7,323 bases of DNA. It comes from Dehalococcoidales bacterium. Lineage in GTDB: Bacteria; Chloroflexota; Dehalococcoidia; Dehalococcoidales; Fen-1064. Numbering within the stretch: position 1 is the stretch's first letter; each line of letters opens with the position of its first letter. The notes under the pieces were generated by a model. That model had not been told where the DNA came from, did no database searches, and worked only from the letters and a program-made list of their open reading frames with translations. A program made the translations under genes and the position numbers. This document shows, in pieces, positions 1-5,047 of this stretch. The stretch lies in NCBI GenBank assembly GCA_030667735.1, contig DAOUVG010000067.1, positions 1-7,323 of the forward strand, read 5' to 3'.

Positions 1-237
1 GAACCGTATGTAAAAGAACCGGCTACCCGTTCCTATATTAGCGGCACAATCCCTCCCGGCGAGTACTTCGTACTCGGCGACAACCGCAACAACACCAATG
101 ACTCACGAAATGGCTGGCTGGTCCCGACCGAAGACATTATAGGCAAGGCATGGTTATCAATCTGGCCTCCGGATAGATGGGGTCTGGCCGCCAACTATCC
201 CCCACAGGAACAGATAGCCAGCGCCGCCGGTGACTAG
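1..237 (+). CDS. lepB: Signal peptidase I, C-terminal part (5' end outside window)
   Basis: The window opens inside a reading frame that gives 78 residues before the TAG at 235-237. It contains GDNRNNTNDSRNGW, the conserved C-terminal box of type I signal peptidases (usual form GDNRxxSxDSRxxG, here with Thr for Ser), preceded by PPGEYFVLGD and followed by the typical end IIGKAWLSIWPPDRWG. Family knowledge: this membrane-anchored Ser/Lys protease removes signal peptides from exported proteins on the outer face of the cytoplasmic membrane. The catalytic Ser and Lys and the N-terminal membrane anchor lie upstream of the window and cannot be checked. The tail after WPPDRWG is short and Pro/Ala-rich. 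pyrE begins 64 bases downstream on the same strand with no visible terminator between, so cotranscription is likely. Confidence 0.93.
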   Translation, partial: EPYVKEPATRSYISGTIPPGEYFVLGDNRNNTNDSRNGWLVPTEDIIGKAWLSIWPPDRWGLAANYPPQEQIASAAGD

Positions 238-301
238 CCCCCTGAACGAGTATGAGTCAACGTTTGGGTCTGGAGACAACTACGTAACAGAGGGTTTCAT
301 G

Positions 302-871
302 ATGAGTGATGTAGAGGATATCTTCGTCAAGGCAGGGGCGGTGCTGAAAGGCCACTTCCTCCTGGCTTCCGGACTACACTCCCCGGTCTACTGGGAGAAG
401 TTCCGGGTACTGCAGTTCCCCGCTTACACCGAGCAGCTCTGCGGAATGATTGCCGACTACTTCCGGGAGGAGGGCATCCAGATGGTAGCCGGTCCGACCA
501 CGGGCGGTGTCATCCTTGCTTCCGAAGTAGCCAGGCAGCTTGGAACGCGAGCCGTATATGCCGAAAGGGCAGAATCCGAAGGAAGAACTTTCCGGCGTGG
601 CCAGAGCATCAGTCCGGGAGAGCGTGTCCTTGTGGTAGATGATGTTATGACCGCCGGCGGCTCGGTACGGGACGTAATCGATGCCGTCAGTGCCCTCGAC
701 GGCAAGGTCGTGGGTATTGGTGTTCTGGTAGACCGCGCCATGCAGCCTATTGATTTCGGTGTTCCCCTCTATAGTTGCCTGCGGACAGTGGCAGAAACCT
801 ATACACCGGAGAAATGTCCACAGTGCGCCGCCGGTGAACCACTGGTCAAGCCCGGCAGCGGACAAACTTGA
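302..871 (+). CDS. pyrE: Orotate phosphoribosyltransferase
   Basis: The enzyme joins orotate to PRPP to make orotidine 5'-monophosphate in de novo pyrimidine synthesis, in the cytosol. From the ATG at 302 the product is 189 residues, a usual length. Visible motifs are GHFLLASGLHSPVYWEKF (17-34), GPTTGGV (64-70) and the PRPP-binding loop VLVVDDVMTAGGS (109-121). The C-terminus has a CPQC pair (172-175) and KPGS (183-186), which I recall from a subset of bacterial and archaeal PyrE proteins. The frame is open back to a GTG at 230 overlapping the lepB stop. I prefer 302 because AGAGGG at 289-294 lies 7 bases before it and family similarity begins at MSDVEDIF. The adjacent ATG at 299 is only 4 bases from that site. 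The gene probably shares a transcript with lepB. Confidence 0.95.
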   Translation: MSDVEDIFVKAGAVLKGHFLLASGLHSPVYWEKFRVLQFPAYTEQLCGMIADYFREEGIQMVAGPTTGGVILASEVARQLGTRAVYAERAESEGRTFRRGQSISPGERVLVVDDVMTAGGSVRDVIDAVSALDGKVVGIGVLVDRAMQPIDFGVPLYSCLRTVAETYTPEKCPQCAAGEPLVKPGSGQT

Positions 872-875
872 TTCC

Positions 876-964
876 GCTATAGATACCACATTAAAGACCG
901 GAAAGAAAAGCGGCACTCCCCGTGTGGGGAGTACCGCTCTGTTCTTGTAATGTGGTGCTATAGC
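876..964. repeat. 89-nt long imperfect inverted repeat filling the convergent gap
   Basis: The gap between the pyrE stop and the dehydrogenase stop folds almost completely on itself. GCTATAG (876-882) pairs with CTATAGC (958-964). After a small asymmetric bulge (883-884 against 957), ACCACATTA (885-893) pairs with TAATGTGGT (948-956). AAGA (894-897) can pair with TTCT (943-946) with one base bulged. An internal loop follows, then the inner hairpin at 909-938. The outer arms are AT-rich and more extensive than a simple terminator needs, so it may be a palindromic repeat element that also ends transcription. Pairing was done by eye. Confidence 0.7.
909..938. terminator. Probable bidirectional intrinsic terminator
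   Basis: AGCGG plus ACTCCCC (909-921, one unpaired C at 914) pairs with GGGGAGT plus CCGCT (926-938, unpaired A at 933) around the loop GTGT. That is 12 pairs with one C/A mismatch. On the minus strand the stem is followed immediately by CTTTTCTTTC (complement of 901-910), a good T-rich tract for ending the dehydrogenase transcript. On the plus strand it is followed by CTGTTCTTG, a weaker tract that could end lepB-pyrE. Confidence 0.75.
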
Positions 965-967
965 CTG

Positions 968-2218
968 TTAGCCCTTATCGTATGTGTCCCACCACTCGGG
1001 TATCCAGTTCTCGGGAATACCTTCCCAGAGACCGAGCGGCTTACCCCTGGGTACTTGTGGAGCCGGCCACCCCTCGAGCTCCTTGGCAATTTTCTCCTTG
1101 TGATAGGCGGTATCACCCAGATAGAGCTGGTAGGTCTTGCCCCGACGCGAGTACAAAGGAAGAACACCGTCATTGACGGTGTACCCGACACCACCATGCA
1201 CCTGATGTGCGCGCCAGCAAGCCCTCTCGTGAGCATCGCTACCCCATGCCTTGGCAACAGCCACTTCAAAGTCACAGGGCTCACCCTCGGCAATCTTCCA
1301 GGCAGCCAGGTAGGTGGACCATCGAGCTCCGTTGACATCGCGCAGCAGGAAGACGCAGTGCTCCTGGATGTACTGGTTGATACCAATGGGCATGTCAAAC
1401 TGTATCCTCGTCCTGGCGTAGTCCACGGATAGCTCAAGTAGCTTCTCTCCTGCTCCGAGCATCTGGGCGCAGAGCATCACCGCTCCGACTTTCATCGACT
1501 TGTCAAGCGGTGCCCAACCACCGTTCAGTGCACCGACGATGTTCTGCCTGGATACCTTCACCTTGTCGAATATAACCTCGCACTGCATGTCACCGGCGAC
1601 GGTCCTCAGCGGCGTAATGCTGATTCCCGCGCTCTTGGCATCCACCAGAAACAGGGTGATGCCGTCAGCAGGGTCCGCTCCGCTTTTGGTCCTGGCCACG
1701 ACAAGGAAGGTATCGGCACAGACAGCGTCATGAACAAACAGCTTTATGCCATCGATTATATAGTCATCACCATCGGCAACAGCCGCAACCGTGACTCCCT
1801 CGGGGTCCCATGCCTGCATGCCCCAGCTGGACTCCGGCTCGGTGAGGGCCATCGCTACAATTTGCTCACCCCTGGCTATCCTGGGCAGTATCTCTGATTT
1901 CTGTTCTTCGGTGCCAGCCTCCAGAATCGTCATTCCGCCGAGGATGACGGTGGAGAGGTACGGACCGGGGAACATCGCCCGGCCGAACTCTTCGTAGAGC
2001 ACCGCCAGGTCAATTACATTCATGCCGGCGCCCTCATACTGTTCCGGAAAAACGAGCCCGAGCCACCCCAACTCCGCAATTTTCTTCCAGAGGTCAGGGG
2101 AATAGCCCTGGTCACCAGCTTCAACGTCCCGGATGAGTTTCTCTGCACACTCCTCCTCAAGAAAATCTCGAGCGGACGTTTTCAGCATTTCCTGTTCTTC
2201 AGTGAAATTAAAATCCAT
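968..2218 (-). CDS. Acyl-CoA dehydrogenase family protein, probable non-catalytic partner subunit (416 aa)
   Basis: The fold is that of a flavin acyl-CoA dehydrogenase: helical N-domain (1-120), beta domain (about 121-225) and C-terminal helical domain (about 235-380). It keeps RIQF (271-274, with QFDMPIG where QFGxPIx is usual) and HQVHGGVGYT (338-347), the family motifs that bind the FAD dinucleotide. The beta-domain motif is degraded to ALTEPESSWGM (124-134). The MCAD-type catalytic Glu position reads LYLGD (365-369), with Leu where Glu is expected. The alternative helix-G position lies in SMKVGAVMLC (241-250), which has no Glu. I therefore infer a partner subunit for the 406-aa dehydrogenase encoded 43 bases upstream. 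A Trp-rich tail (384-416) follows the usual end of the domain. Substrate unknown. The start is supported by a strong ribosome binding site and by the conserved MDFxFTEEQE opening. Confidence 0.9.
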   Translation of the reverse strand: MDFNFTEEQEMLKTSARDFLEEECAEKLIRDVEAGDQGYSPDLWKKIAELGWLGLVFPEQYEGAGMNVIDLAVLYEEFGRAMFPGPYLSTVILGGMTILEAGTEEQKSEILPRIARGEQIVAMALTEPESSWGMQAWDPEGVTVAAVADGDDYIIDGIKLFVHDAVCADTFLVVARTKSGADPADGITLFLVDAKSAGISITPLRTVAGDMQCEVIFDKVKVSRQNIVGALNGGWAPLDKSMKVGAVMLCAQMLGAGEKLLELSVDYARTRIQFDMPIGINQYIQEHCVFLLRDVNGARWSTYLAAWKIAEGEPCDFEVAVAKAWGSDAHERACWRAHQVHGGVGYTVNDGVLPLYSRRGKTYQLYLGDTAYHKEKIAKELEGWPAPQVPRGKPLGLWEGIPENWIPEWWDTYDKG

Positions 2219-2225
2219 CTTATTA

Positions 2226-2232
2226 CTCCTTT
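2226..2232 (-). promoter_or_regulatory. Ribosome binding site for the 416-aa dehydrogenase
   Basis: On the minus strand AAAGGAG is followed by seven bases (TAATAAG) and then ATG at 2218. It lies wholly in the 43-base gap after the upstream dehydrogenase stop, so the second gene has its own translation start within a shared transcript. Confidence 0.75.
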
Positions 2233-2261
2233 CACTTCATATCGTCCGTCCCTCAGGTGGA

Positions 2262-3482
2262 CTATCCTCTCTCCTCTATTGCCGCTCTTATTTCCTTGTT
2301 GAACTTGGCCGGGATTCTCGGCAGGCCGAGTCCTCTTCCGCCAAGCACTATCTTGTTCACCTCAATCGTCCCGGCAGGATGCGTACTCCGCGATACCTCC
2401 CAGGAACCGGCGGCACGTCCCTCGTATTTACAGTACTTCGAGCCACGGCGCAACTGTCCGTAGAGTCCCATGGCGTCGATTAGCTGCTTGGCCCTGTCGG
2501 CAGACACCACCTTGTTGTGAAGTCCACCGGCCTCTGGCGGGGGCGAACCCAGCTTGTCTCTCTGGCTGAAGTGCCAGGCGGCGAACCAGCCCTGGAGCCA
2601 CACTAGTTCCATCTCGATTGCCCGGTCTGCCAGCAGGTCACGAACTGCCGGGTTTTCCAGCAGGGGCTTGCCGTTCGGCTTCTCATTCCGGTAGAAATCG
2701 ATAAGCTCTTCCATGCCGCGCCTGGCGCCGGCACCGCCACCGGTCGTGCTCCGCTCGAACTCGAAGGTCACCATGGCATGATAGAAGCCACGGTTCAACT
2801 CGCCAAGCAGACGGTCCTTCGGTACCTTAACATTGTCAAAGAAGATGTCCACGGTGAAGACGCCCAGCGTGGGCAGCGCACTGTAGCTGACCCCCGGGCT
2901 GTGGGCGTCAATCAGGAACAGGCTGATACCACGGTGCTTGGGTGTAACATCCTGTGTCCTGGCCAGCGTGTACAGGTAGTCTCCCTGACCGGGAGCCGTG
3001 ATGAATGTCTTCTGGCCGTTGAGAATGTAGTTGTCGCCATCTTCGACAGCTCTCAGGGATACGTTCGCCTCATCCGAACCGGCGTCAGGCTCGGTGAAGG
3101 CCTGGTACCAGATATCCTCGCCCTTGGCGATACCAGGGAGGAACTTGCTCTTCTGCTCCTCGGTACCGAAGACATGCAGAGGGGGGCCGCAGACGCGTAT
3201 GCCCTGACTGCCCGGCCAGGCTGCACCCCAGTAGGAGGTCTCCTCCATAACTACACCCTGCTCCATGTCGCTCAGTCCGAGACCGCCGCTTTCCTTGGAC
3301 CACCCGGGCGTAAGGTAGCCCTTCGCACCGGCCTTCCGTTGCAGGTCCATCCAGAACTTGTACTGCTCCATGGTCTGGCCCCTCTGGCCACGCGGACGGT
3401 AGTCTGAAGGCAGATTGTCGAGGAAGAAATCGTCGATCTCTGTCCTCAGTTTCTCTTGCTCTTCAGTGAAACGGAAATCCAT
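2262..3482 (-). CDS. Acyl-CoA dehydrogenase family protein, probable catalytic subunit (406 aa)
   Basis: Family role: FAD-dependent alpha,beta-dehydrogenation of an acyl-CoA, with electrons passed to an electron-transfer flavoprotein. The beta domain has the intact motif AFTEPDAGSD (128-137) and NGQKTFIT (155-162). FEFER (240-244) gives Glu243 at the helix-G position used as catalytic base in isovaleryl-CoA and long-chain dehydrogenases. The MCAD-type Glu position lies in THPAGTIEV (367-375), where Ala stands for Glu. The C-terminal domain lacks both RxQFGxPI and QxxGGxG, reading FYRNEKPNGKP and LIDAMGLYGQLRRGSKY instead, and ends with the usual GLGLPR (384-389). It appears to need another subunit for full FAD binding, and the 416-aa protein next door fits that role. 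It is the first gene of the minus-strand pair. FadE-type steroid or side-chain oxidation is a known setting for such pairs, but the substrate cannot be read here. Confidence 0.92.
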   Translation of the reverse strand: MDFRFTEEQEKLRTEIDDFFLDNLPSDYRPRGQRGQTMEQYKFWMDLQRKAGAKGYLTPGWSKESGGLGLSDMEQGVVMEETSYWGAAWPGSQGIRVCGPPLHVFGTEEQKSKFLPGIAKGEDIWYQAFTEPDAGSDEANVSLRAVEDGDNYILNGQKTFITAPGQGDYLYTLARTQDVTPKHRGISLFLIDAHSPGVSYSALPTLGVFTVDIFFDNVKVPKDRLLGELNRGFYHAMVTFEFERSTTGGGAGARRGMEELIDFYRNEKPNGKPLLENPAVRDLLADRAIEMELVWLQGWFAAWHFSQRDKLGSPPPEAGGLHNKVVSADRAKQLIDAMGLYGQLRRGSKYCKYEGRAAGSWEVSRSTHPAGTIEVNKIVLGGRGLGLPRIPAKFNKEIRAAIEERG

Positions 3483-3489
3483 TTACGTG

Positions 3490-3496
3490 CCTCCTT
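3490..3496 (-). promoter_or_regulatory. Ribosome binding site for the 406-aa dehydrogenase
   Basis: On the minus strand AAGGAGG is followed by seven bases (CACGTAA) and ATG at 3482. This is a near-consensus site and fixes the start of the first dehydrogenase gene, which opens with MDFRFTEEQE much like its neighbour. Confidence 0.8.
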
Positions 3497-3545
3497 CCTT
3501 TTATTTAGTGCCGAGGTCAAGCGAATCAACTAAAGAACGCTTCAT

Positions 3546-3563
3546 TGTCCTCAAACGAGGACA
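3546..3563. promoter_or_regulatory. 18-bp palindrome at the start of the dehydrogenase transcript (candidate operator)
   Basis: TGTCCTC (3546-3552) and GAGGACA (3557-3563) form a perfect 7-bp inverted repeat around AAAC. Relative to the inferred start near 3566 it spans about +4 to +21. Two readings fit: an operator for a dimeric repressor (TetR-family proteins commonly control acyl-CoA metabolism genes in this way) or a 5' hairpin that stabilises the mRNA. No regulator gene lies in the window. Confidence 0.5.
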
Positions 3564-3572
3564 CCGAGATGA

Positions 3573-3601
3573 ATAATAGCAATTTTTATCGAAGACGTCA
3601 A
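3573..3601 (-). promoter_or_regulatory. Sigma-70-type promoter of the dehydrogenase pair
   Basis: Read on the minus strand: TTGACG (3601-3596), a 17-base spacer, then TATTAT (3578-3573). The spacer ends in TGC, giving an extended -10 element. Initiation is expected near 3566, leaving a leader of about 84 bases before the ATG at 3482. It is the best match to a housekeeping promoter that I find in the window. Confidence 0.75.
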
Positions 3602-3668
3602 ATCCATATTGTGCGGTTCATTAGTGGCACTCCGGTACAGCCGATGCTGACAGGCAGAATAATTTCCT

Positions 3669-3682
3669 CTCCCCGCAGGGAG
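3669..3682. repeat. Short GC-rich hairpin, possibly part of a dispersed palindromic repeat
   Basis: CTCCC (3669-3673) and GGGAG (3678-3682) flank CGCA. The surrounding phrase TTTCCTCTCCCCGCAGGGAG resembles the GC-rich palindromic repeats scattered through many Chloroflexota and other genomes. I cannot check copy number from one window. It lies between the two divergent promoters and in no credible gene. Confidence 0.35.
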
Positions 3683-3766
3683 TGGGCCGGGATGGGTTAT
3701 CGGGCAGTGACCACGATACCTCACTCTGTTGTTGCACTCTTCTATCTGAACGAGGGCAATCCAAAC

Positions 3767-3795
3767 TTGCAAACATCGTACGTTTGCCTTATAAA
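3767..3795 (+). promoter_or_regulatory. Sigma-70-type promoter for thrC
   Basis: TTGCAA (3767-3772), a 17-base spacer, then TATAAA (3790-3795). The AT-rich stretch continues with TATACT at 3796-3801, an alternative -10 with poorer spacing. Initiation is expected near 3802, giving a leader of about 128 bases before the thrC ATG. An inverted repeat occupies the -35 end and the spacer. Confidence 0.62.
3769..3787. promoter_or_regulatory. Inverted repeat inside the thrC promoter (candidate operator)
   Basis: GCAAAC (3769-3774) and GTTTGC (3782-3787) are perfect complements 7 bases apart. The left arm overlaps the -35 hexamer and the right arm stops 2 bases before the -10. A dimeric regulator bound here would cover the polymerase site, so repression is the simplest reading. 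The regulator is unknown. Confidence 0.45.
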
Positions 3796-3819
3796 TATAC
3801 TATACATCCAGCAGGAAAA

Positions 3820-3850
3820 CCGGATACGGTGGTCTTTCACTCACCGCCGG
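3820..3850 (+). promoter_or_regulatory. Possible hairpin in the thrC leader
   Basis: In the inferred thrC leader, CCGG (3820-3823) and CGGTG (3827-3831) can pair with CCGG (3847-3850) and CACCG (3842-3846). This gives a 9-bp stem with a 3-base bulge and a 10-base loop. A weaker CCGG/CTGG stem follows at 3863-3875. I recognise no known riboswitch or T-box motif, and no run of T follows, so this is not a clear attenuator. Confidence 0.3.
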
Positions 3851-3929
3851 GCTCCCTTTATTCCGGTGAAACTGGCGCTGCATCGGGCCGGATGAGGCTT
3901 ATCCCGCAGCCTGCCCGGAGGAGAAGACA

Positions 3930-4982
3930 ATGAAATCAGGAGTACTCGCCAAGTACGAAGACCTTCTACCGCTGACATCGGCAACGCCACGATTCACACT
4001 AGGTGAGGGAGATACTCCCCTGGTGAGCGGCCGCCGACTGGCCAAGGAAATCGGCTGCGAGGAATTATACTTCAAGCTGGAAGGGTGCAATCCCACCGGC
4101 TCTTTCAAGGACCGGGGTATGGTGGTTGCCGTGGCCAAGGCGATAGAAGAAGGTAGCCAGGCAATTATGTGTGCCTCTACGGGCAATACCAGCGCCTCAG
4201 CGGCCGCTTACGCCGCCTGTTGCGGTCTTCAGGCAATCATCATCGTGCCCGAGGGGAAAATCACCCTCGGCAAGCTGGCCCAGGCAATCGTCTACGGTGC
4301 GAGAATAATCACTATCGACGGCAACTTCGACCAGGCCCTGACCATAGTGCGGTCTCACACCGAGAAACACCCGGTTGCCCTGGTGAACTCGCTCAATCCT
4401 TTCCGTATTGAAGGGCAGAAGACCGCTGCCTTTGAAATCGTCGATGCCCTCGGTGAAGCTCCGGACTACCTCTTCATCCCGGTGGGCAATGCGGGCAATA
4501 TCACCGCCTACTGGAAGGGCTTTACCGAGTACTATCAGGCAGGCAGGGCAAAGCAGAAACCACAGATGATGGGCTTTCAGGCCCAGGGTGCCGCGCCTAT
4601 TGTGCATGGCCACATCATTGAGGAACCAAACACCATTGCCACCGCGATACGAATCGGCAATCCGGCAAGCTGGCAGCGAGCCGAAACAGCCCGCGACGAG
4701 TCCGGCGGCATCATCGATATGGTCAGTGACGAAGAAATCATGGCCGCCTACCACTGTCTGGCAAGCAAGTGGGGAATCTTCGGGGAACCGGCTTCGGCGG
4801 CTTCTCTGGCCGGGCTTATCAAGCTTTCCGGCAGTGGTATGGACTTCTCGGGCAAACGAATCGTCTGCATCGTGACCGGCACGGGGTTGAAGGACGCGGA
4901 TGCCGCGCTGAGAGACACCGGTTCATTCACCCAGCTACCGGCGGACATAACAGCCGTCGAGCAAGCCCTCGGCTGGGCCTAG
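3930..4982 (+). CDS. thrC: Threonine synthase (short form)
   Basis: This PLP enzyme converts O-phosphohomoserine to threonine and phosphate, the last step of threonine synthesis, in the cytosol. The product is 350 residues, matching the short bacterial form. It opens with the typical TLGEGDTPLV (23-32). Lys60 in NPTGSFKDRGM (54-64) is the expected Schiff-base lysine, CASTGNTSASAAAYA (81-95) contacts substrate and cofactor, and GNAGN (186-190) is the phosphate-binding loop. VTGTGLKD (315-322) closes the PLP site. GEGDTPLV together with GTGLKD favours threonine synthase over threonine dehydratase. The start is fixed by GGAGGAG (3917-3923), 6 bases before the ATG. A promoter about 130 bases upstream and an MFS gene 65 bases downstream suggest a two-gene transcript. 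Confidence 0.95.
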   Translation: MKSGVLAKYEDLLPLTSATPRFTLGEGDTPLVSGRRLAKEIGCEELYFKLEGCNPTGSFKDRGMVVAVAKAIEEGSQAIMCASTGNTSASAAAYAACCGLQAIIIVPEGKITLGKLAQAIVYGARIITIDGNFDQALTIVRSHTEKHPVALVNSLNPFRIEGQKTAAFEIVDALGEAPDYLFIPVGNAGNITAYWKGFTEYYQAGRAKQKPQMMGFQAQGAAPIVHGHIIEEPNTIATAIRIGNPASWQRAETARDESGGIIDMVSDEEIMAAYHCLASKWGIFGEPASAASLAGLIKLSGSGMDFSGKRIVCIVTGTGLKDADAALRDTGSFTQLPADITAVEQALGWA

Positions 4983-5047
4983 AGTATTCCGATAATGAAT
5001 AGAGTGACAACTGCCACCGATGTCTTTCAAGCTGGTAACTGCGGGAA

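Noticed and set aside
230..301. GTG at 230 as the pyrE start, overlapping the lepB stop and adding 24 residues
   Set aside because: The extra residues look like nothing in PyrE, and a ribosome site at 289-294 is well placed for the ATG at 302.
374..916. Long antisense frame over pyrE, and similar long opposite-strand frames over the dehydrogenases, thrC, the MFS gene and folE
   Set aside because: The sense strands encode clear conserved families over the same bases. The antisense products show no motif and are expected in GC-rich coding DNA.
3545..3895. A 116-codon plus-strand frame in the divergent gap
   Set aside because: It overlaps both promoters and both palindromes, has no ribosome site and no recognisable motif.
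3802..3929. T-box, cobalamin or other known riboswitch in the thrC leader
   Set aside because: No T-box core motif is present, and the GGTGAAAC phrase near 3865 lacks the other conserved parts of a cobalamin riboswitch.
3682..3933. An 83-codon frame (or only its last 13 codons from 3892) ending in an ATGA overlap with thrC
   Set aside because: It runs through the inferred thrC promoter, its composition is unlike a protein, and its Arg-rich end is just the translated ribosome binding site.
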